The notes under the pieces were generated by a model. It saw only the letters and a program-made list of their open reading frames with translations. It did not search any database and was not told where the DNA came from. From Hyphomicrobiaceae bacterium (lineage in GTDB: Bacteria; Pseudomonadota; Alphaproteobacteria; Rhizobiales; Hyphomicrobiaceae), in contig JALHMB010000008.1 in assembly GCA_022844275.1 (NCBI GenBank), positions 248,001-312,000 on the forward strand: a stretch of 64,000 bases of DNA, in the 5' to 3' direction. The position numbers and the translations under genes are program-made. Positions 34,187 to 42,834 of this stretch are shown here, one piece after another (position 1 is the stretch's first letter; each line of letters starts with the position of its first letter).

Positions 34187-35437
34187 TCAGTCGCCGTCAC
34201 GAGTGACAGTCCACTCTTTCAGGCGAACGGTGCCAGGGCTCGCCTGAACAATACTTTCGATTTCGGAATTCGTGTAACCGGCGCGCTTCATTGCCTGTTT
34301 GTCTACGGGATACTTCCGCGCCCCTGTGATCGCCTCTGGCGCAATCCGGAACCATGTCTCCAACGCATCCTGGACCACAGCCTCCACTGCGGCATCGTTC
34401 TGTGAACATAGGACTCGAAGCCACCGATTTCCGATTTCAACATGCGAAATCTCTTCGACGTAAATGATCCGCTCGACGTCAGCGAGTTCGTGTTGCCCGG
34501 CTTCGTCATAATAATGAATGCGCCATGAGGCCGAATTCACGCCGAGCGTCTCGCCGATGCGTTGATGGATCGCCAGTCGCAATGGGAGTTCCTTGTCGTG
34601 CGTTAAGGCCCACATCGCACTTCTATCGGAGAATGAGCCAATGTCGAAGTGCCGATCCCGGAGAATTCGAATGCACGCTTGGGCGTGCCTCGACTCGTCA
34701 GCCGCCTGGCGCGCCATGTCAGCGATGAATGCGAAAGGCATCCCTGAGGAGCAGGCAATGTTGTGCGCGCAAGCTTCTATCGTTGGGACTTCCGTGCTGA
34801 TGAGTATGCGATGGTAGCGCTTCGCAATTTCGTATTCGGGGTCGTTGGGCCCGTCCTCGTCGTCTTGCAACTGCCTTCGCTTGGATAGCCTGAAATCCTC
34901 AGAAAGTACGCTGGGAGTTTCATGCCAGACCCACTCCTTGTGGGGGAGCTCACGATCGAGAGCGTCTCTCAGGCGCTCATCCGCGCAGAGGGCCTTCAGT
35001 GCGCTCGTGAGATCAACGAGCATCCGTTGCGCGTTCTCTATGACTCTGAAGGACGGCGAATCGAGGCAGTACCTGACCTGACTGACAGCTGACTGACCCG
35101 ATGATTCGATGAAATTGCACACAGCGGAAAGTTCCGCAGATATGAAGTCCAAGCATTGGCGACACGTGACAATATTCTGTGGGAAGCGTTCATAATCGTG
35201 GCGCAGCGGGGATATGATCGGTGTCGCCGTGCCGGTCCTGATCCTTGCTATGCGGTCACTGACCGCGCATATGGCGTCCGCCAAGTCTGCAAGATGCTCT
35301 CCAAGGCACAGTTTTACTTCAATGACTGGCACCTGAACGCTGAGCGAAGCACACATCAATAGCGTTTTGCTTAATCCCTCGGAGAGCCGTTCCAGTCGCG
35401 GCACCGAGTGTTCGAACCAGTAGCCGGCATGTGACAT
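34187..35437 (-). CDS. DUF455 ferritin-like (probable di-iron) protein
   Basis: A 416-residue protein. ATG 35437 was chosen over an upstream TTG. The C-terminal half carries the DUF455 pattern: STEVPTIEACAHNIAC, then DMARQAADESRHAQACIRIL, and later YVEEISHVEIGNRWLRVL. These give E, E-x-x-H and a second E-x-x-H, the ligand set of ferritin-like di-iron enzymes such as MiaE-type hydroxylases and AurF-type N-oxygenases. The N-terminal ~180 residues are helical and not recognised. It is the last gene of the seven-gene leftward operon and may hydroxylate or otherwise oxidise the pathway intermediate. Confidence 0.75.
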   Translation of the reverse strand: MSHAGYWFEHSVPRLERLSEGLSKTLLMCASLSVQVPVIEVKLCLGEHLADLADAICAVSDRIARIRTGTATPIISPLRHDYERFPQNIVTCRQCLDFISAELSAVCNFIESSGQSAVSQVRYCLDSPSFRVIENAQRMLVDLTSALKALCADERLRDALDRELPHKEWVWHETPSVLSEDFRLSKRRQLQDDEDGPNDPEYEIAKRYHRILISTEVPTIEACAHNIACSSGMPFAFIADMARQAADESRHAQACIRILRDRHFDIGSFSDRSAMWALTHDKELPLRLAIHQRIGETLGVNSASWRIHYYDEAGQHELADVERIIYVEEISHVEIGNRWLRVLCSQNDAAVEAVVQDALETWFRIAPEAITGARKYPVDKQAMKRAGYTNSEIESIVQASPGTVRLKEWTVTRDGD

Positions 35438-35458
35438 ACGCAAGCCCCACAATGTCTG

Positions 35459-36208
35459 CTAGTCCCCATACGTCAGGGCGGCTGATCGCTGAACCTGTCG
35501 CCGCGACCAACCGAGCCATGCGTAGAGGGCTTCGGCCAGGTCGTCGATGTTGTCCCTTGCTCTCTTGAAGCACATCGCCGTGCCCCCGGTCTCGCGAAAA
35601 GCGGCGCAATTGTCCTCGCGGTCATCGATCAGGACGGCTTCTGCGAAATCCAGTCCGAAATGGCGAAGCGTTGCGCCGAAAAATTTCTCGGGATTCTCGG
35701 CTTTCAGCACGCCAACATCACTTGAGCACACCAACCCATCGCAGAACTGCGCCCACTCGCGCAGCCGCAGCGCCCTCTGATTAGGAGCAGGCCTTCGCCG
35801 ACGGGCCAGCGATGCTTGAAAGGCAGTTGCGAAACAATCCATGTTGTCAGTCGCCAAGATGACCGGGGCCAGCCATCGGACATCGTGCAAAACACTGACG
35901 AGCTCGGCATCGACGCTCATCGTGGCGCAGTCATCCACCAGGCGTCGGGCGACGAAGTCCTGACCATAACGCCCTGCGTTTGAGAACCCCATTCGGGCTA
36001 TGACGTCAGCTGATGTGTCGCCGCCCCGCATCCAGCGTTCCAGCGCGTGCTGCTCGGAGAACATATTCTCGACTGCATTGCCCAGGCGGGGTTTAAGAGG
36101 ATGGGAAGCCGCGCTCAATATCGAAGACCAGAATGGTTCGTTGGACAGCACTCCATGCCAGTCCACAAAGACAATCCGCCTGAACAAAGGGATTTGAGCA
36201 TCGGTCAC
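35459..36208 (-). CDS. HAD-superfamily hydrolase-like protein
   Basis: A 249-residue cytoplasmic protein. Motif I is FVDWHGVL with the nucleophile D16. The usual second Asp is replaced (D-W-H), so phosphatase activity through the standard acid/base is uncertain. Motif II lies at LATDNMD, motif III at the Lys of GVLKAENPEKF, and motif IV at VLIDDREDN. It overlaps the upstream P-loop kinase by 4 bp (ATGA), implying a matched kinase/phosphatase-like pair, and lies 21 bp upstream of the DUF455 gene. Confidence 0.8.
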   Translation of the reverse strand: MTDAQIPLFRRIVFVDWHGVLSNEPFWSSILSAASHPLKPRLGNAVENMFSEQHALERWMRGGDTSADVIARMGFSNAGRYGQDFVARRLVDDCATMSVDAELVSVLHDVRWLAPVILATDNMDCFATAFQASLARRRRPAPNQRALRLREWAQFCDGLVCSSDVGVLKAENPEKFFGATLRHFGLDFAEAVLIDDREDNCAAFRETGGTAMCFKRARDNIDDLAEALYAWLGWSRRQVQRSAALTYGD

Positions 36209-36876
36209 TTCGGACTCTCCCCAACAGAGCTTCCGAAACGCGACCTCTCGACAAATGCCTGGATTGCGGTGCGCGCGGCGGTTTGAACATCATTGGGCGA
36301 AAGAGTGCCGTCAAGCCATTCGAGAGCTGGAACGCCCGACGCCCTGACGTCCTTGAAATAATTTTTGAACCCGCCATTGTATACTGCATCCATAAAAAGG
36401 CTTCCCGTTGGGAATTTCCCCCTGTTCCGCAGGGTCATAATATCGAGAGGAATATCCAAGTATAATATCAGATGCGGCCAGAACGACAAGTTGGCGTTCC
36501 GCAGAAGCGTTAGTGCGAGGCCGGCACAGCGGTAATTGACGAGGGGTTCGATGCCCGCGCAGTGGGCGATCAACGTGTGTAAGCTACGATCGACGATGAC
36601 TATCTGAGACGGATGTGAAGCGGCGTCCCGCGTTCGCGCGTGCTCGATCTTGACGAAAAACTCAAGGGCTGCCTGTTCCGCTGCTTCCGTGCTGGGCATG
36701 GGGTCCGGTAGGTATTTTCCACCGCCGACGAAGTCAGAGTAATCACGCACGTGTGCCATGCCGTTTTCCGCAGCGCGGATCAAGCTTCCAGTCAGGGTCG
36801 TTTTGCCGGCGCAGCAGGGCCCCTCGATCGCAATGACGAGCTTATCTGTGGATATGGCCAATTTTGCTGAATCCAT
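36205..36876 (-). CDS. P-loop kinase (thymidylate-kinase/AAA_33-like)
   Basis: A 223-residue protein. Walker A is GPCCAGKTT at about 19-27. VIVDRSLHT near 96-104 resembles the DR-x motif of nucleoside/nucleotide kinases, and LILYLDIPLDIMTLRNRGK near 139-157 matches the strand and Arg-rich lid that follow. Cys-Cys in the P-loop is unusual. It probably phosphorylates a small hydroxyl compound made by the cluster. It is coupled to the HAD gene by a 4-bp overlap and separated from the upstream transferase by 104 bp. Confidence 0.75.
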   Translation of the reverse strand: MDSAKLAISTDKLVIAIEGPCCAGKTTLTGSLIRAAENGMAHVRDYSDFVGGGKYLPDPMPSTEAAEQAALEFFVKIEHARTRDAASHPSQIVIVDRSLHTLIAHCAGIEPLVNYRCAGLALTLLRNANLSFWPHLILYLDIPLDIMTLRNRGKFPTGSLFMDAVYNGGFKNYFKDVRASGVPALEWLDGTLSPNDVQTAARTAIQAFVERSRFGSSVGESPK

Positions 36877-36980
36877 GACAAATGAGGATCTTCCAGGCGA
36901 ACGGATGGATCAAGCTGCCGGAGTGTCTCAGGACGCCGGTTGTCCACATTGCACACAGGCACATCCGCAAGTGCGGCTGA

Positions 36981-38297
36981 TCACCCCTGACGCTCGGTCT
37001 TGGCCTGGAAACTGCCGCCTACCAGGAGCTTCAAGGCCCCTACCCACCCTGCAATGCCGAATAGCGTCACTACAATCGGAAACACAACAAGCTTGCCGAG
37101 ACGGTGTCCAGGGGAGCTACTGCTCCCTAGTACCAACTCGGTAACGAGCAACTGGAACAGGAACAGACCCAGAATTGCGGTGGCGAGCAGCTGTGCCGTT
37201 GAAGTTCCGAACATTGCAACGCCGAAAAGAAGCGCAGGCATGAAGGCGCAACTCAACCACTCCAACGAGATCGCCGCCGCCGTAAGAGCGAGGGACCATG
37301 CGCGGGGGCCGCTTCTGATCGCGTCGTCGGAAAAGTATTGCGCGAACCGGGCTGGGCCCTGGAACCAGGACGCAGCCTGCTCGAACTGAGCCTGCAGGGA
37401 GGGAGGGACTTCTGCTGAATCCAAGGATGGGATCGGCACCATTGCAATATTGTGCGATCCAAGGATGAAGCTGTAGTGCATGTCTTCGAGCGGCGAACGG
37501 GCTGGAAACGGTAAGCATTTTAGCAGCGAAGCCCGAATACAGAGGCCGTGGCCGGTAACGTGCGTATAAACGTACGACGTGATAGTACGCCGCAACGGCC
37601 CCCGAAGCGCTGCGCGAGAAAGTAGTCTGGGCAGTTCGTAGGCCAATACGAACCTGTTCGCGCGAAGGGCGCCACTTTCGACGAGCATCCGACGCAGGTA
37701 TGCGGGCCCTGTCTTGTCCGCAATTTTCTTGTCACCCCGCACCTCGAAGACAGAAGATTGGTGGAAGACATCCACAGTGGGATTGTTGCAAATCGCCCGG
37801 GAGAATTCGCTCAAGGATCGCGTGGGCGGCCGAGAATCCGCATCGTACACTAGCACAAATGCGTCCTCGAAACTTTCCTGCAGCAGCTCTCTGCAGCGGG
37901 CCACGGCAAAATTCAGCTGATCGCCCTTGACGCCCAGCGGATCGTCGTAATGGAGATGAATCACTCTGCCTTCGCGGGCAAGCGTACGCGCTACTTCAAG
38001 GGTATCCGCCGCATCAGGATGGCTGGCGGCTTCGGCAACTTCTCGCTGCGTTGTGACCACGACAATGTGCGCCAGGTGTGTCCGTCTCAGAAGGTCCAAA
38101 TGATCGATTGCTGACCGAAGGATGCTGCCCTCCCGGAGAACGGGAACCATTATGATGAACTGTGGAGCGGCACGATGGCCCTGCGAGTGTTGCGTGCGTG
38201 CTGACCGCAAAAATCTCACCGCGCGCTGCACACTTAGTGACACCAAAAAGTGCCGCAGCAGCATCAAAAGTAGGGCTACATTCAACACGAGTTGCAT
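36981..38297 (-). CDS. Membrane glycosyltransferase, family 2 (GT2)
   Basis: A 438-residue inner-membrane enzyme with an N-terminal hydrophobic anchor (about 2-20), a cytoplasmic GT-A domain and three or four C-terminal membrane segments (about 328-420). The donor site shows IIMVPVLREGSIL near 48-60 and LVYDADSRPP near 149-158. TGHGLCIRASLL precedes the catalytic LEDMHYS, and QAASWFQGP stands in the place of the QxxRW motif of processive synthases. That last motif is altered, so single-sugar transfer is as likely as polymerisation. It belongs to the seven-gene operon. Confidence 0.8.
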   Translation of the reverse strand: MQLVLNVALLLMLLRHFLVSLSVQRAVRFLRSARTQHSQGHRAAPQFIIMVPVLREGSILRSAIDHLDLLRRTHLAHIVVVTTQREVAEAASHPDAADTLEVARTLAREGRVIHLHYDDPLGVKGDQLNFAVARCRELLQESFEDAFVLVYDADSRPPTRSLSEFSRAICNNPTVDVFHQSSVFEVRGDKKIADKTGPAYLRRMLVESGALRANRFVLAYELPRLLSRAALRGPLRRTITSYVYTHVTGHGLCIRASLLKCLPFPARSPLEDMHYSFILGSHNIAMVPIPSLDSAEVPPSLQAQFEQAASWFQGPARFAQYFSDDAIRSGPRAWSLALTAAAISLEWLSCAFMPALLFGVAMFGTSTAQLLATAILGLFLFQLLVTELVLGSSSSPGHRLGKLVVFPIVVTLFGIAGWVGALKLLVGGSFQAKTERQG

Positions 38298-38330
38298 CGC
38301 AACTGAGCTCGGAACACCGTCCTTGCTACC

Positions 38331-39485
38331 TTACTTCGTGCGGATCCCAGCTCGGTTGTTTAACGAGCCATCAAACTGCGTGGCAGTCAATCGGGACATG
38401 CTTAAGTGGGTGGCCCGGAGGTCTTCTGCTCCTGCGGCGTAGCGATGCTTTTCCTGATGCTGCGTGAAATGGCAAGGGTCTGATAGCTGAGCGCCGCTCA
38501 CCGGTCGCAATTCGGAGTCGCCCCAGCGAGAAAAGTACTGCGAATGCACCCCGTCACAAATGCTCCTGGCCGCGCAGGCGGTGCACGCGGAAGGGTGCAC
38601 ATAGTTATGCCGCCGCCTCTGGTGCTCGGATGCGATTGAATACCATTCCCGTATGGGGACCGCCTCTGCTTTCTGGTCGTACCAGCTGTTGTAGTCCCAC
38701 TCGTGCGGGTCGTACGGAAGCTGAAATCCCGTGTAAACATTCTTTTCGTATCCGGGCAACATGCAGATCGGGAAGTATCGAACGTTTACTTCAACGCCCA
38801 GTGACTCTCCGAGCTTAATCGCGGCTGAAAGATGAGGAGCCGCGCTGGAATGAGACACCTGAAACTCGACGTGGCCCTCCTTCGCCCATTCGAAATAGGG
38901 ATTGAATGTCAGGAAGTTCACAACCCGGGCCCCCGTCTGGGCTGCGAGTGCCACGACATCGATGAGCTGATCTAAATTGTCTTTTATTGGAACGCAGTTG
39001 AAACGGAATGGTATTCCCGCTTCTTTGAGAGCCCTTAGCGCAGTCATCTGCTTTTCGAAGTTGTCCGTGCCCCACATATGGATCTGCCGCGCAGTCGCTC
39101 CAATGCCATGGATGGAGACCAGGAAATCTCCGATGCCGGCCTGCTTGTATTTTTGGACGAGGGCGGGGTCCGCCAGATGCATGCCATGGGTTATTATCGT
39201 GGGTCGAAGGCCTATGCTTGAAGCATGGTGCACGATCTCCAGCATTCGGGGATGCAGCGTGGGCTCTCCGCCCATGAAGTCGACGAACTCATTCTTGTAG
39301 AAATATCGAAACTTGTTAAGCGCCTCAATGGCCTGCTCAAGTGGCAGCCATATCTTGTCGCGCGGGTGGATGCGGTCATCGTAGCAAAACTTGCATCGGA
39401 CGTCGCACTTGAGCCCGACCCACAAGACGCCACGACGCGTCACCTGGAGCTGCGCAGCCCCTCCGTATTCAGTCATGGCATGCAT
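38331..39485 (-). CDS. Radical SAM protein with C-terminal Cys cluster (SPASM-like), copy 2 of the island
   Basis: A 384-residue Fe-S enzyme. The [4Fe-4S]-SAM motif is CDVRCKFC (C27, C31 and C34), followed by the GGEPTLHP strand that binds the SAM amino group and LVSIHG. Three further cysteines in ACTACAARSICDG near 302-314 and one near 340 (DPCHF) resemble an auxiliary cluster site of SPASM/twitch type. Such proteins modify peptides or sugars by hydrogen abstraction. It lies 26 bp after one GT2 gene and 33 bp before another. Confidence 0.85.
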   Translation of the reverse strand: MHAMTEYGGAAQLQVTRRGVLWVGLKCDVRCKFCYDDRIHPRDKIWLPLEQAIEALNKFRYFYKNEFVDFMGGEPTLHPRMLEIVHHASSIGLRPTIITHGMHLADPALVQKYKQAGIGDFLVSIHGIGATARQIHMWGTDNFEKQMTALRALKEAGIPFRFNCVPIKDNLDQLIDVVALAAQTGARVVNFLTFNPYFEWAKEGHVEFQVSHSSAAPHLSAAIKLGESLGVEVNVRYFPICMLPGYEKNVYTGFQLPYDPHEWDYNSWYDQKAEAVPIREWYSIASEHQRRRHNYVHPSACTACAARSICDGVHSQYFSRWGDSELRPVSGAQLSDPCHFTQHQEKHRYAAGAEDLRATHLSMSRLTATQFDGSLNNRAGIRTK

Positions 39486-39511
39486 GGCTCAGAGCCCTTC
39501 AATTGAGATCA

Positions 39512-40399
39512 TTAGACATATAACTCGCGAAACCGGATCGAGCCTTGGATTGATCCAGTCCAAATTGCAATGGCCTCGGTCGCCTGCAGCAGAGCTTGGC
39601 AAGCATCCGCTGCGTCGCCTTTCGTCAGGTTGGCAAGCGCTGAAGGCGCCTTGCCGAAGGCCCCAATGAAGCGCTTGTAGGGGTAAGGATTGAGAACGTA
39701 GCGCAGACGTGTGATGTGCTTGTATTTTTTGAAAAGGAGGACCTGGTAGACCGCGTACTTGCGGAATCTGTTAAAATGAGCGGACAGCCCGGCGCGGTCC
39801 TCATGGTAGACAAGGGCGTCGGGCGCGATGCCGATCGTAGCCCCTCTCAGGCCGATCTTGTAGCAGATGTCGACATCGCTGCCAGATTCAAGATCCTCGT
39901 CGAACCCGCCAACCAATCGGATCGTATCAGAGTGGTAGCCGCAGTTTGCGCCCGCGACGTACGGGAGGTCGAGCGCCGGCAGATAAGAGACGGCGCGCTG
40001 ACCGTCACATATCGTAATGGCGTGCTTTTGCACCAGCGTCTCGGGTTGGAACTTCTCTATGGCGCCCCCAACCGCGCCGTACCTGCCAGTTTCGAGAGCG
40101 CTGAGCATCCTCCCGACCCACTGGGGCGAGGCTACGACATCTGCGTCGGTTGAAAGAACGTAAAGACCGGAGGCACGTGAGACGCCCAGGTTTCGCGCTC
40201 TTGCCATATTGCTAACTTCGAGCTGAAAGTACCTTATGGTGAGCGTAGGGTGTACCGCCACATCTGCGTGCTTCTTGCTTCCGTTCTCGACGACGATCAC
40301 CTCAAAGTCTTCTTTGGCAACGTCCTGGCACGCCAAGGAGTCTAATAGTCGATAGATGCGGTCGTCGTCCTTCACCGCAATTACCACAGTAGCCCTCAT
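39512..40399 (-). CDS. Glycosyltransferase family 2 protein
   Basis: A 295-residue soluble GT-A transferase. TVVIAVKDDDRIYRLLDSL at 4-22 and EVIVVENGS near 33-41 form the nucleotide fold, and LSTDADVV near 82-89 holds the metal-binding DxD. GGFDEDLESGSDVDICYKIG near 164-183 is the acceptor/catalytic region with the conserved acidic pair. It begins 3 bp after the first radical SAM stop, so the two are translated together. The acceptor is unknown, possibly the radical SAM product. Confidence 0.82.
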   Translation of the reverse strand: MRATVVIAVKDDDRIYRLLDSLACQDVAKEDFEVIVVENGSKKHADVAVHPTLTIRYFQLEVSNMARARNLGVSRASGLYVLSTDADVVASPQWVGRMLSALETGRYGAVGGAIEKFQPETLVQKHAITICDGQRAVSYLPALDLPYVAGANCGYHSDTIRLVGGFDEDLESGSDVDICYKIGLRGATIGIAPDALVYHEDRAGLSAHFNRFRKYAVYQVLLFKKYKHITRLRYVLNPYPYKRFIGAFGKAPSALANLTKGDAADACQALLQATEAIAIWTGSIQGSIRFRELYV

Positions 40400-40402
40400 G
40401 GC

Positions 40403-41509
40403 TTACTCGTTGAATTGGCGACACATGCTGGGTGTCAACCCGAGCGTCTTGTGTCTCGGAGCGGAGCATTTCGTGCAGAAGGGTATCCGGGCCTGATCGA
40501 ACTGCTGGTATGCGGCACTGTTCCAGACATCACGCATCGAAGAGGTCGCAACAGAGCCGACCTCGCCTTCATGAGCGATTTCAATGAGACAGCAGGGAAG
40601 CACGCGACCGTCGGGCTCAACCAGCGCATATTGGCTGGGAGACGTGCAAGCTGATTTCGCATCTGCCAGGGAAGACCAGTAAATCCCCTGGGCATAATTT
40701 TCATCTGTGTTGTCACTGGAAAAAAAGGACGCCATCACGGCCTTGGCATTCTGAGCCACAACTTCCGGAACATTGTGCTGTGCTATGACGCCATGCACAG
40801 CTGGGACGATCACATCCCTGAACTCGACAATGTCGGAGACCGTGAGCAACTCCTGGCCTGTTTCGTCGCCGTAGACGTTCATGAGGTAGATGGCGGAGAC
40901 GCCAGTATTCAGGCAATGGTCAACCAGAGCAGGAAGTTCTCGAAAATTCTGCTTCGTGATGACGGTCATGTAGTTGATGCAAAACGCAGCTTTGTGGGCC
41001 GAGGCCGACCTGACGGTTTCGATGGCGTCAAATATGGTAGCAAGAGCGTTTTTTACGCCACGGATCTTGGCGTAGAGTACCGGATCCAAGGTGTCGATTG
41101 AGAAATTCCAGCACCCGAGCCCCGCATCGATGAGCTCTTGGGCTCGGTCGAATGTGATGCGGGTTCCGACGGAGTTGATGAGTACAAAGACCCCAGGATG
41201 CTTCGATCCGGCTTTAATGAGATCCAGTATGTGCGGATAGAGAAGGGGGTCTCCGCCACTAAGTTGAAGCGTTTGCATTCCCAAGGCGGCCGCTTCATCA
41301 ATGAGCCGCAGCGCTAAGTCAAGTGGCATGTGGCCAGCATTATTCTTGCGGCTTCCTGGCATCTGGACGTTGATGGCGCGGCGCCGCTCCGCCATCAAAT
41401 CAGAATAGTAGTCCTGCCGCAGGCTGCAGTACGAGCACTTGTGATAGCAGTATAGGGTTGGCTTCAGGACGAACTGCTTCAATTGGCGGGAGGCGGGTGA
41501 GATCTGCAT
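40403..41509 (-). CDS. Radical SAM/SPASM-like protein, copy 1 of the island (first gene of the operon)
   Basis: A 368-residue Fe-S enzyme. The cluster motif CYHKCSYC (C21, C25 and C28) is followed by LQLSGGDPLLYP and FSIDTLDP, the usual SAM-binding strands. The C-terminal part has ACTSPSQYALVEPDGRVLPCCLIE and then FCTKCSAPRHK with a last Cys near the end. This matches the SPASM pattern (Cys before the beta hairpin, CC after it, CxxC later) and suggests one or two auxiliary clusters. SPASM proteins most often modify ribosomal peptides, but some act on sugars. The sequence differs clearly from the second copy. Confidence 0.87.
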   Translation of the reverse strand: MQISPASRQLKQFVLKPTLYCYHKCSYCSLRQDYYSDLMAERRRAINVQMPGSRKNNAGHMPLDLALRLIDEAAALGMQTLQLSGGDPLLYPHILDLIKAGSKHPGVFVLINSVGTRITFDRAQELIDAGLGCWNFSIDTLDPVLYAKIRGVKNALATIFDAIETVRSASAHKAAFCINYMTVITKQNFRELPALVDHCLNTGVSAIYLMNVYGDETGQELLTVSDIVEFRDVIVPAVHGVIAQHNVPEVVAQNAKAVMASFFSSDNTDENYAQGIYWSSLADAKSACTSPSQYALVEPDGRVLPCCLIEIAHEGEVGSVATSSMRDVWNSAAYQQFDQARIPFCTKCSAPRHKTLGLTPSMCRQFNE

Positions 41510-41863
41510 GAAGCTGCCTCGAACCCTACTTGCAATTCAAAAATCGAGGTCGATTACTGACGGCCAGTTCAGTAGCAACGCATGCACCTTGCCGCTCAAC
41601 TGTGCTTAGCTCGTTAAGAGTATCATCATTTGAGTTTGATGCCAACTAATAGGCGGACCCCGCTGCCATTCTCTGCCGTTGATTTTCGGATCGACCTGCT
41701 GCGAAGTAGCGATGGCGGTCCCGCGTGCAACGTGATGACTGACGTGAGCCCCTGCAAATCCTCCAGGAATGGGTAGAGTCCGCATCTCCAGGAAGCAGAC
41801 GGGATGAAGAAGAGCTGGTTCAAGGCGACGACGCGGCTATCGTCGCGGACTTCCAAGGTTTAG
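41510..41863. other. Intergenic region with one weak frame
   Basis: A 354-bp gap that should hold the promoter of the radical SAM operon. The stretch 41590-41640 is AT-rich. A leftward 76-residue frame (41626-41856) starts with TTG and has no ribosome-binding site. Its product is unrecognised, so it could be a fragment of a lost gene. Nothing else supported. Confidence 0.35.
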
Positions 41864-42571
41864 CTAGCGGTCTGAGAGCGTTGAGATCCACACAAGACGC
41901 GTGGCTTGAGTAGGCTTAGACGGCGTCCACACCACCCAGCAATAGCGCTGATTGGCAATCGTTGGCGTCGCCTGGGACGGGTCACCATTGGGCCAGCAGA
42001 TGCATTCGTCGAGCGCGTAGATGGCGGTTGGCGGATGTGCGACGTAGAACCGATGTCGTCGTGGATGGCACAGACTGGTGATGTTCAACAGCATCGCCAC
42101 TTTGCCGCCCGTGGAGGCAACCAGCTGCAGCGCATGCTTTGCGAACGCATCAGCAAGCCCACGCCCATAAGGCGGATTGGTCACGATATGACGGGCGAGG
42201 GGAATACGCTCGGCCAGGAAATCCCGGCCACCTTCACCGAACCCATAGTCAACGAGATCGGTGGAGATCACATCGTGACCAGCGGCTGCCAGAACCTTGG
42301 CAATGTGACCTTCGCCACAAGCGGGCTCCCAGATGGACCCATCGAAGGATTCAACAGAGAGCAGGGCTCGGGTTGCTTCGGGCGGCGTCGGATAGAACTC
42401 GTACGGCGCTCGTCCAGGCGCCACACGCGGACCGAACCGGAAGGCTTTTGCGGTTGCCGACGCGATGGCACTTACCCGAACCTCATCCGGATGCAGCAAA
42501 CGCATCCTGGTGGTCTCTGAAGCCACTTTGCGGGCCGAAAGCTCGATAGGAGAGAGAAGCCGTCGCGTCAT
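41864..42571 (-). CDS. N6-adenine type DNA methyltransferase
   Basis: A 235-residue SAM-dependent methyltransferase, mostly catalytic core. EFYPTPPEATRALL near 58-71 is the entry motif often seen in plasmid/phage adenine methylases. WEPACGEGHIAKVL near 81-94 is motif I and VTNPPYGRG near 129-137 is the catalytic NPPY motif IV. No target-recognition domain of size is visible and no restriction partner is adjacent, so it is likely an orphan that protects the element from host restriction. It overlaps the upstream gene by 4 bp as the last member of a six-gene string. Confidence 0.85.
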   Translation of the reverse strand: MTRRLLSPIELSARKVASETTRMRLLHPDEVRVSAIASATAKAFRFGPRVAPGRAPYEFYPTPPEATRALLSVESFDGSIWEPACGEGHIAKVLAAAGHDVISTDLVDYGFGEGGRDFLAERIPLARHIVTNPPYGRGLADAFAKHALQLVASTGGKVAMLLNITSLCHPRRHRFYVAHPPTAIYALDECICWPNGDPSQATPTIANQRYCWVVWTPSKPTQATRLVWISTLSDR

Positions 42572-42834
42572 GACGCCAGCTTCCGTTGGCCATCGATGCG
42601 GATATCAACGCGGGGCAGGGGATCAATGCTGTTTTCGTCTGCCTGCTCGAGATGCCAATGGCCGATGCCCACAGCAACGATGCCAAGGTAATCCAGCCCT
42701 AACGCATCAGCATAGTGCCCGAGATTGCCGATCAAGTCGGCAATGGCGTCTTCAACGGTATCCACGCCGGTCGCCTCAGCGAACGACCGGATACATTCCT
42801 CGGCGCAGAGGGCGCGTTCGATATTGCTCGTCAT
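42568..42834 (-). CDS. Hypothetical protein of the mobile-element operon, 88 aa
   Basis: An acidic, soluble protein with a helical N-terminal half (ALCAEECIRSFAEATGV) and a later hydrophobic stretch, ALGLDYLGIVAVGIGHWHLEQ. Its start overlaps the upstream stop and its own stop overlaps the methyltransferase start, both by 4 bp (ATGA). No family recognised. Confidence 0.65.
   Translation of the reverse strand: MTSNIERALCAEECIRSFAEATGVDTVEDAIADLIGNLGHYADALGLDYLGIVAVGIGHWHLEQADENSIDPLPRVDIRIDGQRKLAS

Noticed and set aside
38331-41509. Radical SAM proteins as tRNA-modifying housekeeping enzymes
   Set aside because: They are on an integrated element, operonic with glycosyltransferases, and have C-terminal auxiliary cysteine patterns, which fits tailoring better. 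Not excluded.
41626-41856. 76-residue minus-strand frame between the radical SAM operon and the methyltransferase
   Set aside because: TTG start, no ribosome-binding site, no family. Mentioned in the gap entry only.
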